The notes under the pieces are model-generated. The model did no database searches, had not been told where the DNA came from, and saw nothing but the letters and a program-made list of their open reading frames with translations. From contig DVMU01000058.1 in assembly GCA_018714825.1 (NCBI GenBank), forward strand, positions 1 through 34,194: a DNA stretch of 34,194 nt, written 5' to 3'. Below, piece by piece: positions 15,615 to 23,863 of the stretch. The translations under genes were made by a program, and so were the position numbers. Every line of letters starts with the position of its first letter. Within the stretch, counting starts at the first letter, position 1. The stretch comes from Candidatus Pullichristensenella excrementigallinarum (GTDB lineage Bacteria; Bacillota; Clostridia; Christensenellales; Aristaeellaceae).

Positions 15615-16865
15615 CTATTGTTCCTGCGCATCCTCCCGATTCCCTATCGGACGCAACAGCCCGCCCATCTGCCGCGCAATACCGTCGCTGAGAACCTGCT
15701 CGGCGAGCATCAACGTCGCCCCAACCGCCGCGGCGTCCGTTCCAAGGGAGGAAAGCTCAATCTGAATCCGGCTCCCATTCCAGACGTTGTGGAAGAGCAC
15801 CTTGCGCACGTTATCCAAAAACAAATCGCTGTACGCGGTCAAATCCCCGCCAATGACGACAATTTCCGGATTGAGCATGATGATGAGGTTGGCAATTCCC
15901 ACGCCCAGATACATGCCCATCGTCTCAAACAGGCCCTTTTCGAAAGCCGAACCCTCGCGGGCGGCCCGGGCGATCATTTGCAGATCCTTGTTTTCCTCGT
16001 TCAGCGTCAGAGGCAAATCGCACAACCCCATCTTTTTCCCTTCGCGCGCCCTCTGCAAAATCGTCCGTCCGGACGCATAGGCCTCCATGCATCCGTAATT
16101 TCCGCAGGTGCATTTGGGCCCGTCCGGGTTCACCACCATATGCCCAAACTCTCCCGCTCCCCCGTCCGCGCCGGTATAGATGCTGTTGTCCACCACAAGC
16201 GACATGCCCAGCCCCATGTCCAGGCGGATGAAGACCAGGTTTCGCGCGCTGCGGGCTTTTCCGCTCCATTTTTCCGCCAGCACCATGGCGTTGGTATCGT
16301 GCACCAGCACGCACGGCAGATGCAGCCGATTTTGGAAAAATTCGCATACAGGCACATCGTTCCATTCCGGGAGATGAGGCGAATGCAGGGAAATCCCATT
16401 GGCCGTGTCCACCGTGCCCTGCACGGCCACGCCAATGCCAATAAATTTGCTCGCCTCCACTCCTGAAGCCAGAATTGCCTCCTCAATCATGCGCGCGGCC
16501 TGCTCCAGCAGGCCGGTTCTGCAAAAGTTTTCGATATTTTCCCGGCTGGAGACGATCGTGCGCGCCCGCATGTCCGTCACCACGCAGGAAAGTCCCTGCG
16601 CGTGCAGATCCATTCCTATCAATAAATTGCTCTGCTGATTTATATCCAAGGCAAAGGGCGTGCGTCCGGGATGGCACAATTGCATGGGTTTTTCCGTCAA
16701 CAGCCCCATGGCAAGGAAATCCGAGACGATGCTGGATACCGCGCCCCAACTCAGCCCCGTTTTCTCCTGCAATTCATGGCGCGTCAGCGGTCCAAATTCC
16801 CGCAGGCATTGAAAGAGCACGGACGCATTCTGACTGCGCATAGTCTCATGTTTTGCTGTTCGCAT
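15615..16865 (-). CDS. ROK-family transcriptional repressor (NagC/XylR/Mlc type)
   Basis: This 416-residue protein joins an N-terminal winged HTH (residues about 15-60, LTRHELQEKTGLSWGAVSSIVSDFLAMGLL) to a ROK sugar-binding domain. The ROK part has IGMDLHAQGLSCVV (82-96), VHDTNAMVLAEK with Asp190, and the zinc site His242, Cys252, Cys254, Cys259 (CTCGNYGC). Such proteins bind palindromic operators and release them on binding a sugar or sugar phosphate. ATG 16865 has GGAAGAGGTTTGAAC upstream; the longer frame to 16982 runs through the promoter. It faces the mgl operon head-to-head and the sugar operon tail-to-tail, and is the obvious candidate to bind the palindromes at 10859 and 17036. Its own promoter lacks that palindrome, so autoregulation is not evident. 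Confidence 0.92.
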   Translation of the reverse strand: MRTAKHETMRSQNASVLFQCLREFGPLTRHELQEKTGLSWGAVSSIVSDFLAMGLLTEKPMQLCHPGRTPFALDINQQSNLLIGMDLHAQGLSCVVTDMRARTIVSSRENIENFCRTGLLEQAARMIEEAILASGVEASKFIGIGVAVQGTVDTANGISLHSPHLPEWNDVPVCEFFQNRLHLPCVLVHDTNAMVLAEKWSGKARSARNLVFIRLDMGLGMSLVVDNSIYTGADGGAGEFGHMVVNPDGPKCTCGNYGCMEAYASGRTILQRAREGKKMGLCDLPLTLNEENKDLQMIARAAREGSAFEKGLFETMGMYLGVGIANLIIMLNPEIVVIGGDLTAYSDLFLDNVRKVLFHNVWNGSRIQIELSSLGTDAAAVGATLMLAEQVLSDGIARQMGGLLRPIGNREDAQEQ

Positions 16866-16904
16866 GTTCAAACCTCTTCCCCGGCAATTGGCCGTATTGC
16901 TTAT

Positions 16905-16933
16905 ATTATAGCGGAATTTATTTTTAAACGCAA
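16905..16933 (-). promoter_or_regulatory. Promoter of the ROK repressor gene
   Basis: Minus-strand TTGCGT (16933-16928), 17 bases and a perfect TATAAT (16910-16905). Transcription would start about 32 bases upstream of the repressor ATG. Confidence 0.5.
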
Positions 16934-17004
16934 CCGTTCTTGGCCATTCCGTGCAAATAAAAGCGCATTCAACTATTGTCATCGGACAATTTTGTAAATT
17001 GGTA

Positions 17005-17033
17005 TTGACACCCTTGGTTTTTCCGCTTATAAT
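17005..17033 (+). promoter_or_regulatory. Consensus promoter of the mglBAC operon
   Basis: TTGACA (17005-17010), 17 bases, TATAAT (17028-17033): a perfect sigma-A consensus with optimal spacing. A promoter this strong would need repression, which fits the palindrome directly downstream. Confidence 0.85.
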
Positions 17034-17035
17034 AT

Positions 17036-17048
17036 ATCTTAATAAGAT
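17036..17048. promoter_or_regulatory. Palindromic operator of mgl promoter (copy 2)
   Basis: ATCTTAATAAGAT is a perfect 6+1+6 inverted repeat covering the expected transcription start. Counting from the -10 box, TATAAT-AT-operator is base-for-base the same arrangement as on the minus strand at 10879-10859, apart from one base. The binding protein is most likely the adjacent ROK repressor. Confidence 0.7.
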
Positions 17049-17316
17049 GAAATGTTTTCGATCGCACGGATGAAAACATGAAGTTACTTAATTTTCCGCT
17101 TATGGCCTATCTTTTGTGGAAGAATTGCGGCAATGCCGCGCTTCCCGCAAGGATCTCCTCTGGTAAATAAAGGCGTGTTTTGTCCGTCATGCATCTCAGG
17201 ATCGCCGAATTCTTCTTGTCGCGTCTGTTTCTTCCCGGGGCGCCGGATACATGTTCAGAAAGTGATTTTGTGCGGATACGCACTGGATCAAAATAAAAAA
17301 GGGGGACACTGGAACT
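17049..17316 (+). promoter_or_regulatory. Long mgl leader with two hairpins
   Basis: About 270 untranslated bases separate the mgl start site from mglB. They contain an inverted repeat ATGTTTTC/GAAAACAT (17052-17079, 12-base loop) and a compact palindrome GCGGCAATGCCGC (17127-17139). I recognise no known riboswitch. Short frames on both strands here do not look like genes. Confidence 0.4.
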
Positions 17317-18315
17317 ATGAAGAAACTCGCAACTATCCTGTTGGTCGCCGTTATGCTGCTCGCCATGGTCGGCAGCGCAAGCGCCATCACCATCGGCGCG
17401 TCCATCCGTAAGTATGACGATACCTTCCTTACGGAAATGCGCAACCACATGCAGGCCAAGGCCGACGAATTGGGCGTGGAAGTGGACTTCACCGACTCCA
17501 AGGCGGATCAGACCACCCAGAACAACAACATCGACCTGTATCTGACCAAGGGCTATGAGGCTCTGGCGGTCAACATGCAGGAGCGCTCGGCTGCAGACGT
17601 TGTCATCCAGAAGGCCATGGCCGACGACGTGCCGTGCGTGTTCTTCAACACCGAGCCCTTTGCCGAGGCTTTGGATCTGTGGGACAAGGTCTACTATGTC
17701 GGCGCGAAGGCCGAAGAGTCCGGCACGATGCAGGGCGTGGCCATGGCCGCCTACTGGGATGCGCATCCGGAAGCCGATAAGAACGGCGACGGCATCATTC
17801 AGTATGTGCAGATCACCGGCGAGCCCGGCCACCAGGATGCCGAGCTGCGCAGCGAATATTCCATCAAGTATCTGACCGACAACGGCTACCAGGTCGAGTG
17901 CCTCGCGCAGGACACCGCCATGTGGGACCGCGTCAAGGGCCAGGATAAGATGGCGACCTTCCTCGCCGCGCACGGCGACAACATCGAAGCCGTCTTCTGC
18001 AACAACGACGATATGGCTCTGGGCGCCATCGAGGCCCTGAAGGCCGCGGGTTACTTCACCGAGGGCGGCAAGTACGTCCCGGTCATGGGCGTGGATGCCA
18101 CCGAGCCCGGCAAGATGGCCATCAAGGACGGCACCATGCTTGCCACCTCGCTCAACGACGCCAAGGGCCAGGCCTACGCGACCATCGAGCTGTGCAACCT
18201 GCTGGCCAACGGCGAAACGCCGACCGAGGAGAACTTCTCCTACACCATCACCGACGGCAAGTACATCTGGATCCCCTATGTGGCCGTGAACGCGGATAAC
18301 GTGGACGAGTTCTAA
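17317..18315 (+). CDS. mglB: Galactose/glucose-binding protein MglB
   Basis: A periplasmic-type sugar-binding protein of 332 residues that feeds the MglAC importer. After a signal peptide (MKKLATILLVAVMLLAMVG, cleavage likely after ASA at 21-23) the mature protein aligns well with E. coli MglB. Residues corresponding to its galactose/glucose contacts are kept: Asp35 and Phe37 (KYDDTF), Asn111 (FFNTEP), His172, Asp174 and Arg178 (GHQDAELR), Trp203 (AMWD), Asn230, Asp260 (GVDA) and Asn280 (LNDA). The calcium loop DKNGDGIIQ (154-162) is also kept. Glucose, galactose or methyl-galactoside is therefore the likely ligand. No lipobox cysteine is present, unlike most Bacillota binding proteins. The first gene of the operon, it is separated from mglA by a stable hairpin that may raise its expression. 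Confidence 0.93.
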   Translation: MKKLATILLVAVMLLAMVGSASAITIGASIRKYDDTFLTEMRNHMQAKADELGVEVDFTDSKADQTTQNNNIDLYLTKGYEALAVNMQERSAADVVIQKAMADDVPCVFFNTEPFAEALDLWDKVYYVGAKAEESGTMQGVAMAAYWDAHPEADKNGDGIIQYVQITGEPGHQDAELRSEYSIKYLTDNGYQVECLAQDTAMWDRVKGQDKMATFLAAHGDNIEAVFCNNDDMALGAIEALKAAGYFTEGGKYVPVMGVDATEPGKMAIKDGTMLATSLNDAKGQAYATIELCNLLANGETPTEENFSYTITDGKYIWIPYVAVNADNVDEF

Positions 18316-18355
18316 AATTTCAAAATCAACGGCGTTGATCATTGAAACCAGGGCG

Positions 18356-18379
18356 TCGGGAGGGGTATACCCCTCCCGA
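18356..18379 (+). promoter_or_regulatory. Intercistronic stem-loop between mglB and mglA
   Basis: Perfect 10-bp arms TCGGGAGGGG and CCCCTCCCGA with a TATA loop, without a U-run. Such hairpins after binding-protein genes usually protect the upstream mRNA or give partial termination, so that binding protein exceeds transporter. Confidence 0.7.
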
Positions 18380-18406
18380 TAGCCGATCTAAGAAGGGGAC
18401 AAGAGT

Positions 18407-19912
18407 ATGAGCCAGAGGGAATTTGTTCTTGAAATGAAGAATATTTGCAAGGAATTCCCCGGCGTGCGTGCGCTGAACAACGTCAATTTCAATCTTCGCC
18501 CAGGTACGGTACACGCGCTTATGGGAGAGAACGGCGCCGGGAAATCGACGCTGATGAAATGCTTGTTCGGCATTTACGCCAAGGATTCCGGAAGTATTCT
18601 GCATAACGGCAAGGAAGTAAATTACACCTGTACGCTGGACGCTATCAAGGACGGCGTAGCAATGATCCACCAGGAGCTGTACCCCGAACCGCATCTGAGC
18701 GTTCAGGAGAATATCTGGCTCGGAAGGCTCCCGCTCAAGCACGGCATTGTCGATAAAAAGCGCCTTTACACGGATACTAGGGAGCTTTTGGACCGCCTGA
18801 GCCTCGATCTGAACCCCAAGGCGTTGGTTCGCACGCTTTCCGTTTCCAAGATTCAGTCCATTGAAATCGCCAAGGCTGTCTCTCACGACGCCGAAGTGAT
18901 TATCATGGACGAGCCCACTTCTTCGTTGACGGAAAATGAGGTTGACCACCTCTTTGGCATCATCAATGACCTCCGAAGCAAGGGCGTGGCCATTGTCTAT
19001 ATTTCCCACAAGATTGAGGAAATCAAGCGCATCGCCGATGAGATCAGCATCATGCGCGACGGCAACATGATCGGCACATGGCCGGCTTCCGAATTGGATA
19101 CGGACGATATCATCAGCCGCATGGTCGGTCGCGACATGAGTATGCGCTTCCCGCCCAAAACCAGCACCCCCGGCGAGGTATACTTGGAAGCGGAGGATCT
19201 GACCTCCGTCAATGATCGCAGTTTCCAGCATGTCTCCTTCAACCTTCGCAGGGGAGAAATTCTCGGCATCGGCGGACTGGTCGGCGCGCAGCGCACGGAG
19301 CTAATCGAGAGCATCTTCGGTCTGCGCGCGCTCAAAAGCGGCGTGATCAAGATCCATGGGAAACCCGTCAAAATCAACAACCCCACCGATGCCATGAAAA
19401 ACGGCATTGCGCTTCTGACCGAGGAGCGCAAGCGCACGGGGCTTTTCCCCGTCCTTAGCGTGGGTGAAAACATCTATGTGGCCATCTACAAGCGGATTGC
19501 CAAGTTCCTTGGCTATATCAGCGCCAAGACCTGCAACAGGCTTGCGGAGGACAGCATCGCGCAGCTCGGCATCAAAACGCCTTCCCGGAAAACGCCCATC
19601 AACAGCCTCTCCGGCGGAAACCAGCAAAAGGCGCTGTTTGCGCGCTGGCTTCTGACCGAGCCGGATATCCTCTTGCTGGATGAGCCGACTCGCGGCATCG
19701 ACGTGGGCGCCAAATATGAAATCTACAAAATCATGGATTCTCTTGCCGCCCAGGGAAAGTGCGTGGTCATGATTTCCAGCGAAATGCCGGAGTTGATCGG
19801 CATGGCGGACCGAATCATGGTCATGTGTGAGGGCAAATTGGCGGGCATCGTCGAAGGCGAAGATATGCAAGAAGAACCCATCATGCGCTTGGCCACCAAA
19901 TTCATGGTTTGA
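18407..19912 (+). CDS. mglA: Galactose/methyl-galactoside ABC transporter ATP-binding protein MglA
   Basis: This 501-residue tandem ATPase energises sugar import at the membrane. The first domain has Walker A GENGAGKST (40-48), a signature-like LSVSKIQSIEIAKA segment and Walker B IIMDEPTSSL. The second domain has a degenerate P-loop (GGLVGAQRTELIES), an intact signature LSGGNQQK and LLLDEPTRGIDVG. This intact-plus-degenerate pattern is typical of the CUT2 family (RbsA, MglA, XylG, AraG). Its place between clear MglB and MglC genes decides the name. ATG 18407 follows AAGGGGAC. Confidence 0.92.
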   Translation: MSQREFVLEMKNICKEFPGVRALNNVNFNLRPGTVHALMGENGAGKSTLMKCLFGIYAKDSGSILHNGKEVNYTCTLDAIKDGVAMIHQELYPEPHLSVQENIWLGRLPLKHGIVDKKRLYTDTRELLDRLSLDLNPKALVRTLSVSKIQSIEIAKAVSHDAEVIIMDEPTSSLTENEVDHLFGIINDLRSKGVAIVYISHKIEEIKRIADEISIMRDGNMIGTWPASELDTDDIISRMVGRDMSMRFPPKTSTPGEVYLEAEDLTSVNDRSFQHVSFNLRRGEILGIGGLVGAQRTELIESIFGLRALKSGVIKIHGKPVKINNPTDAMKNGIALLTEERKRTGLFPVLSVGENIYVAIYKRIAKFLGYISAKTCNRLAEDSIAQLGIKTPSRKTPINSLSGGNQQKALFARWLLTEPDILLLDEPTRGIDVGAKYEIYKIMDSLAAQGKCVVMISSEMPELIGMADRIMVMCEGKLAGIVEGEDMQEEPIMRLATKFMV

Positions 19913-19927
19913 TGTGAGGTGCGAAGA

Positions 19928-20968
19928 ATGAATACAAATCAGTCCTCCCAAGTTGTCCAGTCCAAGAAGAAGCCAATGCAATCCATCGGCCAATTTGTCA
20001 CAAACAACGCGATCATGTTGTGTCTGATCGTAATGGTGCTTGTGATCATCTGTATCGAGCCTAACTTCGCCTCTCTGCGCGTGTTGCGGAATGTGGCGGA
20101 GCAGAACTCTACCAAGTTGATCATGGCTTGCGGCATGGCGTTTGTCCTGATTGTCGGCGGCGTGGACCTTTCCGCAGGCCGCGTCATGGGCTTTGCCGCC
20201 GTCATCACCGCTTCTCTTGGCCAGACCATCGAGTACACCCGCCTGTTCTATCCCAACATGGGCCAGCTTCCCTTCTTTGTTCCGTTGCTGGCGGCCATGG
20301 CGGTCGGTGCACTGTTCGGTGCGTTTAACGGCTTTATCATCTCCCGATTTAAGATCACCGCGTTTATCGTAACCTTGGGCACGCAGGTCATCGCCTGGGG
20401 CGTAAACCTCCTGTATTTTGACATCGAGCCGAACTCCTCGCAGCCCATCGGCGGCGTACAGCAAAGCATCACCAATCTGGGTTCCGGGTTGATTGCGAAC
20501 AACATTCCGATCGTCTTGTTGATCGCCATTGCGGTATGCCTGCTGTGCTGGTTCATCCTCTCCAAGACGCGCTTCGGCCGCAACACTTACGCAATCGGCG
20601 GCAATGCCGAAGCCGCGTTGGTTTCCGGCATTCGCGTGCAGCGCGTGCAGATCGGCGTATACGCCCTGGCGGGCGTCCTGTACGGCTTGGCCGGTTTCCT
20701 CGAGTGCGCTCGTACCGGCGGCGCGACTTCCGCGTATGGCCTGAACTATGAATTCGACGCCATCTCCGCCTGCGTGGTCGGCGGCGTTTCCAACACCGGC
20801 GGTATCGGAACGGTTCCGGGCATGATCCTCGGCGTTCTGGTATTCGGCATCATTAACTACGGCTTGACCTTCATCGGCGTCAACCCGTATTGGCAGCAGA
20901 TCATCAAGGGCATCATCATCATCGCCGCTGTCGGCGTCGATATGAGCAAGAACCGCAAGAGGAAGTAA
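19928..20968 (+). CDS. mglC: Galactose/methyl-galactoside ABC transporter permease MglC
   Basis: A 346-residue inner-membrane CUT2 permease with about eight to ten hydrophobic segments. GVDLSAGRVMGFAAV, the TRFGRNTYAIGGNAEAALVSGI cytoplasmic loop and a C-terminal INYGLTFIGVNPYWQQIIKG are close to E. coli MglC. The N-terminus carries a basic cytoplasmic tail. ATG 19928 is chosen because GAGGTG lies 6 to 8 bases upstream, rather than a GTG at 19919 inside that site. It follows mglA by 15 bases and is followed by a terminator, which completes the mglBAC operon. Confidence 0.93.
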   Translation: MNTNQSSQVVQSKKKPMQSIGQFVTNNAIMLCLIVMVLVIICIEPNFASLRVLRNVAEQNSTKLIMACGMAFVLIVGGVDLSAGRVMGFAAVITASLGQTIEYTRLFYPNMGQLPFFVPLLAAMAVGALFGAFNGFIISRFKITAFIVTLGTQVIAWGVNLLYFDIEPNSSQPIGGVQQSITNLGSGLIANNIPIVLLIAIAVCLLCWFILSKTRFGRNTYAIGGNAEAALVSGIRVQRVQIGVYALAGVLYGLAGFLECARTGGATSAYGLNYEFDAISACVVGGVSNTGGIGTVPGMILGVLVFGIINYGLTFIGVNPYWQQIIKGIIIIAAVGVDMSKNRKRK

Positions 20969-20987
20969 TTCCCCGAGCGTTCTCCAG

Positions 20988-21023
20988 AAAAGGCCAGCGC
21001 GTTTTTCATACCGCCGGCCTTTT
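20988..21023 (+). terminator. Terminator of mglBAC
   Basis: AAAAGGCC (20988-20995) pairs with GGCCTTTT (21016-21023) around a 20-base loop, which may close further through GCG/CGC. The TTTT arm serves as the U-run. It lies 20 bases after mglC. Confidence 0.65.
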
Positions 21024-21096
21024 CGCATGAAATCGCCTGCATTTGCCAAAAGAGAACAAAGAATCCCCCATAAGATGTGCGATTAGCGCGAAAACC

Positions 21097-21125
21097 TTGC
21101 AATATTTCCGGTAAAAGTTTATAAT
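21097..21125 (+). promoter_or_regulatory. Promoter of fucI
   Basis: TTGCAA (21097-21102), 17 bases, perfect TATAAT (21120-21125). The full palindromic operator is absent; only one half-site-like ATAAGAT occurs at 21070-21076, so membership of the same regulon is unclear. Confidence 0.65.
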
Positions 21126-21184
21126 ATTTGGTAGAAGGGTCTTTCAACCCGCAAGCCCAAAATCAATTCAATGGAGGGGATATC

Positions 21185-22978
21185 GTGAGCAAGAATCGAA
21201 CCATTGGCGAATACCCGGTCATCGGAATCCGCCCCGTGATCGACGCCCGCCGCGGCGCGCTTCGCGTCCGCGAGGGTTTGGAAGAGCAGACCATGAACAT
21301 GGCGCGCTCTGCGGCCAAGCTCTTTGAGGAAAACCTTTGCTATTCCAATGGAGAACCGGTCAAGGTCATCATCGCGGATACCACCATCGGCCGCGTGGCC
21401 GAGGCCGCCGCGTGTGAGGCGAAATTTGCGCGCGAGGGCGTCATGATCACCCTCACCGTAACTCCCTGCTGGTGCTATGGCTCCGAAACCATGGACATGA
21501 ACAAAATGACCATCAAGGGCGTCTGGGGCTTCAACGGTACCGAGCGTCCGGGCGCTGTGTACCTGGCCAGCGTGCTCGCCTCCCATGCGCAGAAGGGCCT
21601 GCCCGCCTTCGGCATCTACGGCCATGACGTCCAGAACGCGGACGATACCGAGATCCCCGACGACGTGCGCGAAAAGCTGCTTCGGTTCGGTCGCGCGGCG
21701 GTCGCCGTGGCTTCCATGCGCGGCAAGAGCTATCTGCAGATCGGTTCGATCTGCATGGGCATCGGCGGCTCGATCATCGATTCCGCCTTCATCGAGGAGT
21801 ATCTGGGAATGCGCGTGGAATCCGTGGACGAAGTCGAAATCATTCGCCGCATGACCCAGGGCATCTATGACGAGGCCGAATACCAGAAGGCGCTGAAATG
21901 GACGCGCGAGAACTGCATCGAGGGCTTTGACAAGAACCCCGAAGACCTCCAGCACTCCCGCGAACAGAAGGACAAGGATTGGGAATTCGTGGTCAAGATG
22001 ATGGTCATCATCAAGGACCTGATGAACGGCAATCCCAACCTTCCCAAGGGCCGCGAAGAGGAAATGTGCGGCCACAACGCCATCGCCGCCGGCTTCCAGG
22101 GACAGCGTCAGTGGACGGACTTCTATCCCAACTGTGACTTCGGCGAGGCGCTGCTCAATACCAGCTTTGACTGGAACGGCGCGCGCGAACCCTATATCCT
22201 GGCCACCGAAAACGACGTGCTCAACGGCCTGGGAATGCTGTTTATGAAGCTGTTGACCAACCGCCCGCAGATGTTTGCAGACGTGCGTACCTACTGGAGC
22301 GGAGACGCGGTCAAGAAGGCCACCGGCTATACCATTGAGGGCAAAGCCAAGGAGGCCGACGGCTTTATCCACCTGATCAACTCCGGCGCCTGCTGCCTGG
22401 ACGCCAACGGACAGGCCAAGGATGAAAACGGCAATCCGATCATGAAGCGCTGGTGGGAAGTCACCGAAGAGGATCAGAAGGCCATCCTCGAAAATACCAC
22501 TTGGAACTACGCGGACCTCGGCTACTTCCGCGGCGGCGGATATTCTTCGCGCTTTGTGACCGATGCGGAAATGCCGGTGACCATGATCCGCCTCAACCTC
22601 GTCAAGGGCCTGGGGCCGATGCTCCAGATCGCCGAGGGCTGGACGGTCAAGCTGCCCAAGGAAGTCAACGACATCCTCTGGAAGCGCACGGACTACACCT
22701 GGCCGTGCACCTGGTTCGCACCGCGCGTTACCGGAGAGGGCTTCTTCAAGGATGCCTATACGGTCATGAACAAGTGGGGCGCCAATCACGGCGCGATCAG
22801 CTACGGCCATATCGGCGCCGACCTGATCACCATGTGCTCCATGCTGCGCATCCCGGTCGCCATGCACAATGTGCCGGAAGAGAAGATCTTCCGTCCCAAC
22901 TGCTGGAATGCCTTCGGCATGGATCCGGAAGGAGCCGACTATCGCGCCTGCGCGACCTACGGCCCCCTGTTCAAGTAA
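21185..22978 (+). CDS. fucI: L-fucose isomerase (also acts on D-arabinose in this family)
   Basis: FucI interconverts L-fucose and L-fuculose, or D-arabinose and D-ribulose, with Mn2+. The 597-residue length matches E. coli FucI (591). Recognisable stretches include [20 protein letters not shown] at the N-terminus, [31 protein letters not shown] and [10 protein letters not shown] (carrying the Glu and Asp metal ligands), and [17 protein letters not shown] with the ligand histidine. Start GTG 21185 has AATGGAGGGG just upstream. It forms a single-gene unit with its own promoter and terminator. No fuculokinase or fuculose-phosphate aldolase is visible nearby, so its role may be arabinose- or ketose-directed, or the rest of the pathway lies elsewhere. 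Confidence 0.94.
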   Translation: MSKNRTIGEYPVIGIRPVIDARRGALRVREGLEEQTMNMARSAAKLFEENLCYSNGEPVKVIIADTTIGRVAEAAACEAKFAREGVMITLTVTPCWCYGSETMDMNKMTIKGVWGFNGTERPGAVYLASVLASHAQKGLPAFGIYGHDVQNADDTEIPDDVREKLLRFGRAAVAVASMRGKSYLQIGSICMGIGGSIIDSAFIEEYLGMRVESVDEVEIIRRMTQGIYDEAEYQKALKWTRENCIEGFDKNPEDLQHSREQKDKDWEFVVKMMVIIKDLMNGNPNLPKGREEEMCGHNAIAAGFQGQRQWTDFYPNCDFGEALLNTSFDWNGAREPYILATENDVLNGLGMLFMKLLTNRPQMFADVRTYWSGDAVKKATGYTIEGKAKEADGFIHLINSGACCLDANGQAKDENGNPIMKRWWEVTEEDQKAILENTTWNYADLGYFRGGGYSSRFVTDAEMPVTMIRLNLVKGLGPMLQIAEGWTVKLPKEVNDILWKRTDYTWPCTWFAPRVTGEGFFKDAYTVMNKWGANHGAISYGHIGADLITMCSMLRIPVAMHNVPEEKIFRPNCWNAFGMDPEGADYRACATYGPLFK

Positions 22979-22990
22979 AAACTTCTCTTT

Positions 22991-23027
22991 GGCCGCTCTT
23001 CGCCCGTTGGCGGAGGGCGGCCTTTTT
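22991..23027 (+). terminator. Terminator of fucI
   Basis: GGCCGC (22991-22996) and GCGGCC (23017-23022) arms with an inner CGCC/GGCG pairing are followed by TTTTT (23023-23027), 12 bases after the fucI stop. Confidence 0.8.
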
Positions 23028-23068
23028 GTCTTCTTCCTTACCCTATAAATCCGGGACGCGGCAATCCC

Positions 23069-23099
23069 CAAAAAGAAAAGAGCGCGGATTCGTCCGCGC
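23069..23099 (-). terminator. Terminator of the TIM-rpiB-dhaKL operon
   Basis: On the minus strand GCGCGGA and TCCGCGC arms (23082-23099) enclose a CGAA loop, followed by TCTTTTCTTTTTGGGG. It is about 125 bases after the dhaL stop, with the repeat element in between. Confidence 0.7.
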
Positions 23100-23107
23100 C
23101 CAGCCTG

Positions 23108-23174
23108 CCGTCAGGAAATCGCCCGGAAAATCCGCAGATTTTCATGGAGCGTGTCAAAATCCCTTTGGACACGC
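23108..23174. repeat. Dispersed multi-hairpin intergenic repeat, copy 2
   Basis: The sequence starts CCGTCAGGAAATCGCCCGG and continues through hairpin GAAAATCCGCAGATTTTC (23126-23143), then a GTGTC/GACAC hairpin with one internal mismatch. It matches copy 1 (15464-15577) but lacks the 47-bp internal duplication. It too lies between convergent genes (fucI and dhaL). Confidence 0.85.
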
Positions 23175-23224
23175 AAGGGCGCGAGGAGGAATCTTCCCTC
23201 GCCCGCGCCCCTTGGTTTGTCTGC

Positions 23225-23863
23225 TTACGCCAAATATTCCTCGATTCCGTCCGCCAACGCGCACAGGATCAGGCAGCAGCTGGTCGCGCCCGCGTCCAGC
23301 ACGCCGCGGGAACGCTCGCCCAGGCGGCTCGCGCGGCCGAGCTTGGCAACCAAATCCTTGGTGGAATCGCGGCCCGCCTCCGCGGCGGCCTTCATCTTAT
23401 GCAGCGCTTCCGGGAACGTCGCGCCGCCGTCGATCGCGGCCTGATACGCGTCCGCCGCCGGAGAAAGCGCGTCCATGAGGGTCTTGTCGCCGACCTTCGC
23501 GCCGCCCAGTTCCGTAATGCCGTCGCGCGCGGCATTGAGCATGACGGCGAAGTCTTCCTTGGAAAGTTCCTCCTTGCCCTTTGCCTTGCGGGACATCTGG
23601 ATAAAGAAGGTTCCGTACAGAGGGCCCATGGAGCCGCCGATATCGCTCATCAGGGTGCGACTGAGCGTCTTGAACGCCTCGGAGAGGTTCATCTGCGTGT
23701 CCCCCACCTTGTCGGCGAACATGGTAAAGCCCTTGTTCATGTTGATTCCGTGATCGCCATCGCCAATCAGGCCGTCCACCTCGGAAAGGTAATCCTTGTT
23801 GGCCTGAATCGTGTGCGCAATTTTCAGCGCGACCTGCGCGCCCTTATCGCAGGGAAAAGTCAT
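23225..23863 (-). CDS. dhaL: DhaL-type ketose kinase ADP/ATP-binding subunit
   Basis: A 212-residue DhaL protein, the nucleotide-binding partner of DhaK. The magnesium-binding aspartates are in LIGDGDHGINMNKGF near residues 30-44. DIGGSMGPLYGTFF and the C-terminal GERSRGVLDAGATSCCLIL are also typical. The ATG at 23863 overlaps the dhaK stop as ATGA. No DhaM (PTS phosphodonor) is seen in the window; a transferred phosphoryl group from ATP or from an unlinked DhaM are both possible. With the other three genes it forms a ketose-phosphate module. Confidence 0.93.
   Translation of the reverse strand: MTFPCDKGAQVALKIAHTIQANKDYLSEVDGLIGDGDHGINMNKGFTMFADKVGDTQMNLSEAFKTLSRTLMSDIGGSMGPLYGTFFIQMSRKAKGKEELSKEDFAVMLNAARDGITELGGAKVGDKTLMDALSPAADAYQAAIDGGATFPEALHKMKAAAEAGRDSTKDLVAKLGRASRLGERSRGVLDAGATSCCLILCALADGIEEYLA

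Noticed and set aside
17107-17190. Short minus-strand frame ending in a 27-residue peptide in the mgl leader
   Set aside because: No clear ribosome-binding site or promoter; it lies within the mgl leader and looks like chance.
19301-21049. 582-codon minus-strand frame opposite mglA/mglC
   Set aside because: Antisense shadow across two genes and their gap; composition dominated by Asp, His and Gly as expected from reversed membrane-protein codons.
21119-23071. 650-codon minus-strand frame opposite fucI
   Set aside because: Antisense shadow of fucI with no ribosome-binding site or recognised domain; it also runs through the fucI promoter.
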